This document shows, one piece after another, positions 25,736 to 34,800 of a stretch of DNA of 64,000 bases. Position 1 is the stretch's first letter. Each line of letters begins with the position of its first letter. The stretch lies in assembly GCA_031374115.1 (NCBI GenBank), contig JANMNO010000087.1:47039-111038 (forward strand), given 5' to 3'. Made by a program: the position numbers and the translations under genes. Origin of the DNA: JAKFWF01 sp031374115 (lineage in GTDB: Bacteria > Pseudomonadota > Alphaproteobacteria > Rhizobiales > Hyphomicrobiaceae). A model generated the notes under the pieces. The model had not been told where the DNA came from. It did not search any database and saw only the letters and a list, made by a program, of their open reading frames with translations.

Positions 25736-26674
25736 ATGAGCACTCTCCTCGTCACCCATCCAAGCTTTGTCTTGCACGACACCGGCGAAGGCCACCCTGA
25801 GCGGCCCGACCGCATGCGTGCAATTGACAAAGTGTTGGCGCAGGGGCTCTTCCAAGAGCTCGTTCGCATGGATGCGCCTTTGCGTCCGGACGTGGAGGAC
25901 GCGATCGCGCTTGCCCATCCTGTTGGCTATGTGGCGGCGATCAAGGCTGCCCGGCCGTCTCAGGGTGAACAAGCGGTACGGCTCGATCCGGACACCGTGC
26001 TGTCATCGGGCAGTTGGGAGCCGGCGTTGCGTGCGGTTGGCGCCGGCTTGCTGGCGGTCGACCAGGTGATGTCGGGCACTGCAAAGAACGCGTTCTGCCA
26101 AGTTCGCCCGTGCGGACATCATGCCGAAACCGCCAAGGCGATGGGATTTTGCCTGTTCAACAGCGTTGCCATTGCAGCCCGCTACGCCCGGCAAAAGTAT
26201 GGCGCGGAGCGTGTCGCCATCGTCGATTGGGACGTGCATCACGGGAACGGGACGCAAGATATCTTTTGGTCGGACAAGTCGGTCCTCTTCGCGTCCACGC
26301 ATCAGATGCCGCTTTACCCCGGTACCGGTGCGTTGGGCGAAACCGGCGACGGTAACATCTGGAATGCACCCCTGCGACCCAATGATGGAGGCGAGCAGTT
26401 TCGCGCGGCGATGGAGCAGCGGATATTGCCAGCGCTGCGTAATTTCGGACCGGATCTGATCCTCATCTCAGCCGGGTTCGACGCACACGTTGCCGACCCA
26501 TTGGCTAATCTTCGTCTTGTCGAAGAGGATTTTTCCTGGGCAACCGAACAGCTTCTAGAGATCGCCGGACGACATGCGAATGGGCGCATCGTTTCGATGC
26601 TGGAAGGTGGCTATGACCTGACCGCATTGGCTCAATCGGTCGCGGTTCACGTCAAACGCCTGATGGATGCCTGA
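25736..26674 (+). CDS. Histone deacetylase superfamily protein (class II type)
   Basis: A 312-residue zinc amidohydrolase. Bacterial members remove acetyl groups from small amines such as polyamines, or from proteins. The opening THPSFVLHDTGEGHPERPDR is typical. The active site includes CGHHAETAKAMGFCLFNS, VDWDVHHGNGTQ (zinc Asp and His) and SAGFDAH (second zinc Asp). I chose ATG 25736 because the homology begins there; upstream codons lack it. The order deacetylase-xseB-dxs is conserved in Hyphomicrobiales. Confidence 0.93.
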   Translation: MSTLLVTHPSFVLHDTGEGHPERPDRMRAIDKVLAQGLFQELVRMDAPLRPDVEDAIALAHPVGYVAAIKAARPSQGEQAVRLDPDTVLSSGSWEPALRAVGAGLLAVDQVMSGTAKNAFCQVRPCGHHAETAKAMGFCLFNSVAIAARYARQKYGAERVAIVDWDVHHGNGTQDIFWSDKSVLFASTHQMPLYPGTGALGETGDGNIWNAPLRPNDGGEQFRAAMEQRILPALRNFGPDLILISAGFDAHVADPLANLRLVEEDFSWATEQLLEIAGRHANGRIVSMLEGGYDLTALAQSVAVHVKRLMDA

Positions 26675-26705
26675 AGCGTCGCTGGCAAGGATTGAGGTCA
26701 TCTTC

Positions 26706-26972
26706 ATGAGCAACAGCAAGAACGCGGCCAAGTTCGCGGACATAAAGGATATGCCTTTCGAAAAAGCATTGAAGGAATTGGAGACGATCGTCGGTCGCCT
26801 GGAACGCGGCGACGTCGAACTTGAGGAAAGTATCACGATCTATGAGCGTGGCGAGGCGCTCAAGGAGCATTGCGACCGGATGCTGAAGGCTGCCGAGGCG
26901 AAGGTCGAGCGCTTAACGTTCGGTCAGGACGGTCAACCCAAGGGTGTCGAGCCCCTCGATCCGGAAGCATGA
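26706..26972 (+). CDS. xseB: Exodeoxyribonuclease VII small subunit
   Basis: Small subunit of exonuclease VII, which degrades single-stranded DNA with XseA. 88 residues. The family signature is MPFEKALKELETIVGRLERGDVELEESITIYERGEAL, spread over about 16-52, as two amphipathic helices. The start at ATG 26706 follows GAGG. It sits between the deacetylase and dxs, an arrangement common in bacteria, where xseB is often linked to isoprenoid genes. Confidence 0.95.
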   Translation: MSNSKNAAKFADIKDMPFEKALKELETIVGRLERGDVELEESITIYERGEALKEHCDRMLKAAEAKVERLTFGQDGQPKGVEPLDPEA

Positions 26973-27096
26973 CCGGCCGCCGGTGCGTCTGCGTCACTGT
27001 TGCCATCGGATAGCGCCAATCCAATCGGTTGGTGCTGGCGTTGACAGAACCGGGACATACACTGCCTGAGGACAAGATCCGCGGAGGCTTGTTGCC

Positions 27097-29022
27097 GTGA
27101 CTTCGCTATCCAAGACGCCTTTGCTCGATCACGTGAAGACGCCCGAAGACTTGCGCCGGCTGCCCAAAAAAGAGCTGTTGCAGCTCGCGGCCGAACTCCG
27201 ACAGGAGACGATCGAAGCCGTGTCGGTAACCGGTGGCCATTTGGGAGCAGGTCTCGGGGTAATCGAACTCACGGTGGCGCTGCATTACACGTTTGACACA
27301 CCGACCGATCGCCTGATCTGGGATGTAGGCCACCAAGCCTACCCACACAAAATTCTGACCGGCCGCCGCGATCGTATCCGCACCCTGCGCCAAGCAGGAG
27401 GCCTATCCGGCTTCACCAAACGCATGGAGAGCACCTATGATCCGTTTGGCGCGGCGCATTCGTCGACGTCGATTTCGGCTGGACTGGGAATGGCGGTTGC
27501 CCGCGATTTATCGGGCGCCGGCAACAACGTCGTAGCCGTGATCGGCGATGGCGCCATGAGCGCTGGCATGGCGTATGAGGCGATGAATAACGCTGGCGCC
27601 CGCAATGAACGGCTGATCGTCATTCTCAACGACAACGATATGTCGATCGCGCCGCCAACCGGTGCGTTGTCGCATTATCTCGCGCGCACCACATCGAGCG
27701 CCACCTATTTATATATGCGCGACATCGCCAAGCAGCTGGCTAGGCGTTTGCCGAAGAGTTGGGAACGGCGGGCAGCTCGCATTGAGGAATATACCCGCGT
27801 CCTGTGGCAGGGCGGCGCCTGGTTCGAGGAATTGGGCTTCTATTATGTCGGGCCTATCGATGGCCATGACCTCGATCAGTTGCTACCCGTTTTGCGTAAC
27901 GTGCGCGACGCCAAGGAAGGTCCAATCTTGGTCCACGTGGTGACCAAGAAAGGCAAAGGCTATGCACCGGCCGAAAGTTCGAGCGACAAATATCACGGCG
28001 TCAACAAATTCAACGTCATCACCGGCGACCAGGTCAAGCCAAAGCCTAACGCGCCATCCTATACCCGCGTTTTCGCAGACAGCTTGATTGCCGAGGCACG
28101 TCGCGACGAGAAGATTGTTGCGGTGACGGCGGCGATGCCATCCGGCACCGGCCTAGATGTCTTCGGCAAAGAGTTCCCACACCGCACCTTCGATGTGGGC
28201 ATCGCGGAACAGCACGCGGTGACTTTCGCCGCCGGGTTGGCAACGGAAGGCTACAAGCCGTTTTGCGCCATCTATTCTACGTTCCTGCAGCGCGGGTACG
28301 ATCAGATCGTGCACGATGTGGCAATCCAAAACCTACCGGTTCGCTTTGCCATCGATCGTGCCGGACTGGTCGGAGCCGACGGGCCGACGCACGCCGGATC
28401 GTTCGATCTTGCCTATCTCGGATGCCTGCCGAATTTCGTCCTGATGGCGGCGGCCGACGAAGCAGAACTTGTCCACATGGTTGCGACCGCTGCGGCACTC
28501 GATGATCGGCCTTGCGCGTTTCGCTATCCGCGCGGTGAGGGCAACGGCGTGGAGATGCCAGCCGCTGGCGTTCCCCTCGAAATCGGTCGCGGGCGGATCC
28601 TGCGCGAGGGCTCGATGGTCGCCATCTTGTCGCTGGGGACGCGCCTTGCCGATGCATTGAGGGCAGCCGATCAACTCGCTGCGATGGGATTATCGACCAC
28701 GGTCGTCGATGCGCGCTTCGCCAAACCTCTCGACACCAAATTGATTGATCGTCTTGCACGCGAGCACGAGGTGTTGATCACAGTCGAAGAAGGGTCCATC
28801 GGGGGCTTTGGAGCATTTGTGCTGCACCATCTGGCCGATACAGGGTTGCTGGATGGTGGGCTGAAAGTCCGCACCATGACGCTTCCGGACACGTTCATCG
28901 ATCACGACAAGCCGGAGAAGATGTATGCCGATGCGGGTCTCGACGCAGCGGGCATTGTGGCAAAAGCGTTGGCAGCTCTGAGGCGCAATGAGCTTCTGCT
29001 TCCATCCACCCACCGGGCTTGA
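27097..29022 (+). CDS. dxs: 1-deoxy-D-xylulose-5-phosphate synthase
   Basis: Thiamine diphosphate enzyme that condenses pyruvate and glyceraldehyde-3-phosphate in the first step of the MEP isoprenoid pathway. 641 residues, full length. Motifs: TGGHLGAGLGVIELTVALH, DVGHQAYPHKILTGRR, the ThDP-binding GDGAMSAGMAYEAMNNAG, and FDVGIAEQHAVTFAAG. The start is GTG at 27097, nine bases after GCGGAGG. It follows xseB and is likely the last gene of that operon; a hairpin lies downstream. Confidence 0.97.
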   Translation: MTSLSKTPLLDHVKTPEDLRRLPKKELLQLAAELRQETIEAVSVTGGHLGAGLGVIELTVALHYTFDTPTDRLIWDVGHQAYPHKILTGRRDRIRTLRQAGGLSGFTKRMESTYDPFGAAHSSTSISAGLGMAVARDLSGAGNNVVAVIGDGAMSAGMAYEAMNNAGARNERLIVILNDNDMSIAPPTGALSHYLARTTSSATYLYMRDIAKQLARRLPKSWERRAARIEEYTRVLWQGGAWFEELGFYYVGPIDGHDLDQLLPVLRNVRDAKEGPILVHVVTKKGKGYAPAESSSDKYHGVNKFNVITGDQVKPKPNAPSYTRVFADSLIAEARRDEKIVAVTAAMPSGTGLDVFGKEFPHRTFDVGIAEQHAVTFAAGLATEGYKPFCAIYSTFLQRGYDQIVHDVAIQNLPVRFAIDRAGLVGADGPTHAGSFDLAYLGCLPNFVLMAAADEAELVHMVATAAALDDRPCAFRYPRGEGNGVEMPAAGVPLEIGRGRILREGSMVAILSLGTRLADALRAADQLAAMGLSTTVVDARFAKPLDTKLIDRLAREHEVLITVEEGSIGGFGAFVLHHLADTGLLDGGLKVRTMTLPDTFIDHDKPEKMYADAGLDAAGIVAKALAALRRNELLLPSTHRA

Positions 29023-29127
29023 TCTCGACGCAAGCCGCGGTTGGGAAACTCAGCTTTTTGATCGTCAGAACATCCTACGTTCACGCAGCGTTCTGAGCTC
29101 GTCAGTTTAACTGCCGGGTGACATGAC

Positions 29128-29164
29128 TTCCGCCGCGAAACAACGCGGCGGAGGACGCATTTTT
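29128..29164 (+). terminator. Candidate terminator of dxs
   Basis: Perfect eight-base stem CCGCCGCG/CGCGGCGG (29130-29137 with 29144-29151) with loop AAACAA. A run of five T residues begins only at 29160, eight bases after the stem, so it is not canonical. Confidence 0.5.
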
Positions 29165-29256
29165 ATGGTAAGCCTCACCGAACGTTAGGTCGCACTGCGC
29201 AACTCGGTGCTTTCACCTTATGCTTGCGTGCGGGACTAACCTGCGAGGCACACCTC

Positions 29257-30663
29257 ATGGAATTCGATGCACTCTTGCTGGCACGTTTCCAGTTCGCATT
29301 TACGATTACGTTTCATTTCGTTTTCCCTGCCTTTTCGATCGGCTTGGCGAGCTACCTTGCCGTGTTGGAAGGCTTGTGGCTGCGCTCGGGGCGCAGCGTC
29401 TACATCGAGCTGTTCAACTACTGGAAAAAAATCTTTGCGCTGACCTTCGGCATGGGCGTCGTATCGGGCATCGTGATGAGCTACCAGTTCGGGACGAATT
29501 GGAGCGTGTTTTCCGATAAGACCGGTCCGGTGCTCGGCCCATTGATGGGCTACGAAGTGCTGTCGGCCTTTTTCCTCGAGGCCGGATTCCTAGGGGTGAT
29601 GCTGTTCGGCATGAACCGGGTCGGTCGCGGATTGCACTTCTTCGCCACGTTGATGGTCGCCGCCGGCACGCTCTTTTCCACCTTCTGGATCATCTCGGTC
29701 AACAGCTGGATGCACACGCCCACGGGCTACGCGATGAACGAGGCGGGACAGTTCATCACCAAGGATTGGTGGGCGGTCGTTTTCAATCCCTCGTTCCCGT
29801 ATCGCCTCGTGCACGTCGTGCTGGCAGCCTACCTCACGACGGCGTTCGTGGTCGGCGCCGTCGGCGCATATCATCTGCTCGGCGAGAAAAGTAACGAGCG
29901 TGCCCGTGTGATGTTCTCGATGGCGATGTGGATGGCAGCCCTGGTCTCGCCGCTGCAGATCGTGGCGGGGGATGTACATGGCCTCAACACGCTGCAGCAT
30001 CAGCCGGCTAAGGTCGCCGCCATGGAAGGGCACTTCGAGACGCAAAAGGGTGCGCCGCTGATCCTGTTCGGCTGGCCGGATATGGCGGCCGAAGCGACGC
30101 GCTATGCCATTGAGATCCCGAAACTCGGTAGTTTTATCCTGACGCACGACTGGAACAGCGAAATCAAAGGGCTGAAAGCTTGGCCTAAGGAACAGCGGCC
30201 CAACGCAACTATCGTGTTTTGGAGTTTCCGCGTGATGGTCGGCATTGGGATTGCGATGCTGATTGTCGGTATATCGAGCTTGTTGTTGCGTTGGCGTGGG
30301 ACACTATACGACAGCCGTTTGATGCATCGGTTTGCGCTGCTGATGGGACCATCGGGCTTTATCGCCGTTATCGCCGGATGGATCACGACCGAGGTCGGCC
30401 GCCAGCCGTACACCGTCTACGGTTTGCTCACGACCGCGCAATCGGTGTCGCCATTGGCAGCACCCGCAGTTGCGGCCTCCTTGATCGCATTCATCGTTGT
30501 CTATTTCGCCGTCTTCGGCGCGGGCACGTTTTACATGCTGCGCATGATGGGCCGGGTGCCCGAGGTGCATGAACCCGATATGCCCCAGGGGGTCCCGCAA
30601 CGGGCCGCCGGCATCACACCGATCGCGAGTGTGCAGCCCGACGAGGCCTTCTCTAAGAGCTGA
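29257..30663 (+). CDS. cydA: Cytochrome bd-type quinol oxidase subunit I (CIO-like)
   Basis: Main subunit of a cytochrome bd-type oxidase that reduces oxygen with quinol. 468 residues, with the short Q loop of the cyanide-insensitive (CioA) group rather than the longer E. coli form. Heme-ligand regions are visible: FTITFHFVFPAF near the N terminus (His) and FRLVHV-like YRLVHVVLAAY. The GRQP motif reads EVGRQPYTVYG, typical of CIO. ATG 29257 follows GCGAGG. The subunit II gene follows after a duplicated start region. Confidence 0.96.
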   Translation: MEFDALLLARFQFAFTITFHFVFPAFSIGLASYLAVLEGLWLRSGRSVYIELFNYWKKIFALTFGMGVVSGIVMSYQFGTNWSVFSDKTGPVLGPLMGYEVLSAFFLEAGFLGVMLFGMNRVGRGLHFFATLMVAAGTLFSTFWIISVNSWMHTPTGYAMNEAGQFITKDWWAVVFNPSFPYRLVHVVLAAYLTTAFVVGAVGAYHLLGEKSNERARVMFSMAMWMAALVSPLQIVAGDVHGLNTLQHQPAKVAAMEGHFETQKGAPLILFGWPDMAAEATRYAIEIPKLGSFILTHDWNSEIKGLKAWPKEQRPNATIVFWSFRVMVGIGIAMLIVGISSLLLRWRGTLYDSRLMHRFALLMGPSGFIAVIAGWITTEVGRQPYTVYGLLTTAQSVSPLAAPAVAASLIAFIVVYFAVFGAGTFYMLRMMGRVPEVHEPDMPQGVPQRAAGITPIASVQPDEAFSKS

Positions 30664-30693
30664 AAGATGGACTGTAGGAGCTGAAAGATGGAC
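30657..30693 (+). repeat. 21-base tandem duplication at the cydA-cydB junction
   Basis: The 16-base sequence GAGCTGAAAGATGGAC occurs at 30657-30672 and again at 30678-30693, period 21. Each copy contains a TGA and an ATG. The first ATG (30667) opens a five-codon frame ending in the TGA at 30682; the second (30688) is the true cydB start. Confidence 0.9.
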
Positions 30694-31701
30694 GGAATTG
30701 TACTCGATCTACCTTTCATCTGGGCCGGCCTGATTGCATTCGCGGTCCTCGCCTATGTGCTGTTTGATGGCTTCGATCTTGGCATCGGCATGCTGTTTCC
30801 GCTCGGCTCGGATAAGGCTGAACGTGACACCATGATGAACTCTGTGGCACCCGTCTGGGACGGCAACGAGACCTGGCTTGTCTTGGGCGGGGGCGGCTTG
30901 CTGGCAGTGTTTCCTCTCGCCTACGCGATCGTGATGCCCGCACTTTATGCCCCGATCATCGCGATGCTGCTTGGACTGATCTTTCGCGGCGTAGCATTCG
31001 AATTTCGCTGGCGCAGCGGCCGTCACGAGCGATTTTGGGATTGGGCGTTCACGTTCGGATCAACCGTCGCCGCGTTTGCGCAAGGGATCGCACTCGGCGC
31101 GCTGGTCCAAGGCATTCCGGTCAAGGACCGCGCCTATGGTGGCGGATGGTGGGACTGGTTGACGCCCTTCAGCGTGCTCACGGGTCTCGCACTGATGGTC
31201 GGCTACATGCTGCTCGGCGCAACGTGGCTGGTTCTCAAGACAGAAGGCGAGTTGCAAAATAGCGCATACCGGTGGGCGAAGTTCGCCGGCATTGGCACCC
31301 TCGGGCTGATCGGTATCGTGAGCTTGTGGACGCCATTTCTCAGTCCCGTGTTCATGGAGCGTTGGTTTGCCTGGCCGCAGATCCTTTATACCGCGCCGGT
31401 TCCACTGTTGGTGCTCGCGAGCGCGGCAACACTGTTTGCCGGTTTGACGCGTCGTTGGGAGTTGGCGCCCTTCTTGGCATCGGTTGGTCTGTTTGTTTTG
31501 TCCTACATCGGCCTTGGTATCAGTTTCTATCCTTACCTCGTGCCGCCCACACTTACGATCTGGCAAGCGGCTGCTCCCGACAACAGCCTGAGGTTCCTGC
31601 TCGTTGGCGCCGTCGTGCTGCTGCCGTTGATCTTGGGGTACACCGCCTATTCCTATTGGGTGTTCCGCGGCAAGGTCGACCCGGCCGGTGGCTACCATTG
31701 A
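30688..31701 (+). CDS. cydB: Cytochrome bd-type quinol oxidase subunit II
   Basis: Membrane subunit that pairs with CydA. 337 residues, about eight to nine helices. The N-terminal signature FVLFDGFDLGIGML-type segment is present (VLFDGFDLGIGMLFP), as are the conserved VWDGNETWLVLGGG and RGVAFEFRWRS. GGAG lies seven bases before ATG 30688. The start region is duplicated just upstream. A TTG-started DUF2474 peptide overlaps the stop. Confidence 0.96.
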   Translation: MDGIVLDLPFIWAGLIAFAVLAYVLFDGFDLGIGMLFPLGSDKAERDTMMNSVAPVWDGNETWLVLGGGGLLAVFPLAYAIVMPALYAPIIAMLLGLIFRGVAFEFRWRSGRHERFWDWAFTFGSTVAAFAQGIALGALVQGIPVKDRAYGGGWWDWLTPFSVLTGLALMVGYMLLGATWLVLKTEGELQNSAYRWAKFAGIGTLGLIGIVSLWTPFLSPVFMERWFAWPQILYTAPVPLLVLASAATLFAGLTRRWELAPFLASVGLFVLSYIGLGISFYPYLVPPTLTIWQAAAPDNSLRFLLVGAVVLLPLILGYTAYSYWVFRGKVDPAGGYH

Positions 31702-31835
31702 GCAATCGCCGGCGCGAGAGAGATGAGCCAGCACCGATTTGGCGCCGGCTCGCATGGTTCATCGGCTTGTGGGTCGCAGGTGTTGCCGTGGTCGGCGCGA
31801 TCGCCTTCCTGTTGCGCAAGGTGCTGATCGGCTGA
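31698..31835 (+). CDS. DUF2474-type small membrane subunit of the bd oxidase
   Basis: A 45-residue peptide with one membrane helix (about 19-38, LAWFIGLWVAGVAVVGAIAF) after an arginine-rich start, ending LLRKVLIG. This matches DUF2474, the small proteins encoded after cioB, which are thought to stabilise the oxidase as CydX does in E. coli. The only start in frame is TTG at 31698, overlapping the cydB stop as TTGA, so coupling is likely. It ends five bases before the convergent dnaE stop. Confidence 0.8.
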   Translation: MSNRRRERDEPAPIWRRLAWFIGLWVAGVAVVGAIAFLLRKVLIG

Positions 31836-31840
31836 CAGGG

Positions 31841-34800
31841 TCAGCTCTCGACGATTTCCAGCACACCCGGCATTGTCGTCATCGTGCCGCGTTGGGCAGA
31901 GGTTAGGTCGAAGCGCGCGCGGGTAAAGCCGATATCGATCTCGGCATCGCAATCGTCGAGACGCAGGATGAATCGCACGTCGCTTTGGCCCCCCGTCTGC
32001 AGCAGCGCGCGTAAATCCGTGATCCTTTGCGGGTTGGCCGCGATGACATTGGCATCGAGAATGATCTTCACTTCGCGTTGCAAGCTTGCAGCAGCTTCGT
32101 CGAGCGCCTGCAACCCCTGCACGCGCAGTTTGATGCTGTCGCCGTCGCGATCGGCCTCGACTGCGATCGAGACGGCGGTGCCAGCGACGAGCAGATGTCC
32201 GCACTGATCGAGCGTGTCGGAGAAAATCACCGCCTCGAACGAGCCGGTCTGATCGGAAAACATCGCGAACGCGAACTTGTTGCCTTTCTGGCTGCGGCGT
32301 TCCCGGGCCGACACCACGATGCCAGCCAGACGAGCGGCGGAGACACCGCTTTGGGCTGCCTGCTCGAACTCGACCCAGCTCATGACGTTGAGGCCGCGCA
32401 ACACGCTCTCATAGGCGTCGAGGGGATGACCCGAGAGGAAGAATCCGATCGCTTTGAACTCTTCCTCCAAGCGCTCCATGGGGGTCCAAACGCGATTCGG
32501 GCGGAGATCGAGCTTGGCTGCTGCTGTTACTCCGCCGCCGGCTCCGCCGAACAAATCATTCATGCCGGTTGCCGCGTCGGCTGCGAGGCGACCGGCGAGC
32601 GCTATGATTTGCTCGGCGTTGCCGTGCATCAATGACCGGTTCCGATCAAACGCGTCGAACGCACCTGCCGCCGCAAGCGTTTCGATGCTGCGCTTGTTGA
32701 GCGCTTTGGGGTTGATGCGGCGGGCGAAATCCGACAGATCTTTGAAGCGGCCGTTTGCCTCGCGCTCGTCGATGATCGTTTGCACCGCGGCCGGGCCGAT
32801 GTTCTTGAGGGCCGCCAGCGAATACCTAATCGCACCTTTCTTTGTGGCACCCGGCGACTCCCCTCCGGGGAGCCGGCCGCCGGGTGCGGGTAAAGGAGGG
32901 GAGTCGCCGGGCGCAATGCAAGGAAGCGCTCCGAAATCGACGAACGACGAGTTCACGCAAGGTGGCAGCACCTCGATACCGGCACGCTTGGCTTCAGCGG
33001 AGAACGTCGCCAGCTTGTCGGTGTTCGCCATATCTAGCGTCATCGAGGCCGCTAAAAATTCCTCCCGGAAATTCGCTTTCAGATAGGCCGTATGATAGCT
33101 GATGAGGGCATATGCAGCGGCGTGACTTTTGTTGAAGCCGTAGCCGGCGAACTTGTCGACCAATTCGAAGATGTAGACCGCTTCGTCTTTCTTTACGCCT
33201 TTGGCGATGGCGCCTTCGACGAACTTCCTCTGCTGGGCGGCCATCTCGTTCTTGTCTTTTTTGCCCATGGCACGCCGCAGCAAATCGGCCTGCCCGAGGG
33301 TATAGCCACCCATCACCTGAGCGATCTGGATGACCTGCTCTTGGTAGATGATAACGCCATACGTCTCCTGCAAAATTCCTTCAAGCAGCGGATGCAGGCA
33401 GTCGACCGGCTCCTCGCCATGCTTGCGGTTGATGTAGGTCGGGATATTATCCATCGGGCCAGGCCGGTACAGCGAGACCATGGCGATGATGTCGTCGAAG
33501 CGATCGGGGCGCAGCTTCTTCAAGCTCTCACGCATGCCGGTCGATTCCAGCTGGAATACGCCAACCGTGTCGGCCTTGGCCAGCAGATCGTAGGCGGCCT
33601 TGTCGTCGAGCGGCAGCTTCAACAAATCGATGTCGATCCCGCGCCCGGACTTGATCAGGTCGACCGCTTTGCGCAACACGGTGAGCGTCTTCAGGCCGAG
33701 AAAGTCGAACTTCACCAAGCCGGCCGCTTCAACGAGCTTCCAGTTGAACTGGGTAACGGGGAAGTCGGACTTAGGATCGCGATACATCGGTACCAGCTGG
33801 TTGAGCGGCCGATCGCCGATCACCATGCCGGCCGCATGCGTCGATGCGTGGCGGTACAACCCTTCCAGCTTTTGGCCAATCTCGAGCAGCTTGGCAACCA
33901 TTGGGTCGTTGTCGCGCTCTTCTTGAAGCTTCGGCTCGGACTCGATCGCTTGCGGCAGTGTCACTGGATGGGCGGGATTGTTGGGCACCAGCTTGCACAG
34001 CCGATCGACTTGGCCATAAGGCATCTGCAGCACGCGACCGACGTCACGCAGCACCGCGCGCGCTTGCAGTTTACCGTGCGTGATGATTTGGGCGACACGG
34101 TCGTGGCCGTACTTCTTCTGCACGTACCGTATGACTTCATCCCGGCGATCCTGGCAAAAGTCGATGTCGAAGTCGGGCATCGACACGCGCTCGGGATTGA
34201 GAAACCGCTCGAACAGCAACCCAAACCGCAAAGGATCCAGATCGGTGATCGTCAGCGACCATGCAACCACTGAGCCCGCACCCGAACCACGACCCGGGCC
34301 GACTGGGATGCCGTTGGCTTTCGACCATTTGATGAAGTCTGCAACAATCAGGAAGTAACCTGGGAACTTCATGCCGGTGATCACGTCGACTTCGAAAGCC
34401 AAGCGCTTGCGGTAGTCATCGGCGGTAAAACCAGGCGCCACTTCGATCTCGGACAGGCGCTTTTCCAGACCCTCTTCGGCTTGGCGCTTCATCTCGGCAG
34501 CTTCCGCGGCGAGCTGCTCTTCATCCGTTGCACCTTCGATGGTGGCAACGAACCGCGGCAAAATCGGTTTGCGACCCTTCGGGCGGAACGCACAGCGTTT
34601 GGCGATCTCGATCGTGTTGTCGAGCGCCTCGGGTAGATCGGCGAACAATGCCGTCATTTCCTCGGCACTCTTGAAGCCGTGTTCCGGCGACAGCCTGCGG
34701 CGATTGTCCTCGACGACGTAGTTGCCGCCGGCAATGCAGATCAACGCATCGTGCGCCTCGTAGTCTTCACGGCCGGCGAAGTAGGCTTCGTTGGTTGCGA

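Noticed and set aside
33092..34273. 393-codon open frame on the plus strand inside dnaE
   Set aside because: Antisense shadow of the conserved polymerase gene, produced by codon bias in GC-rich DNA.
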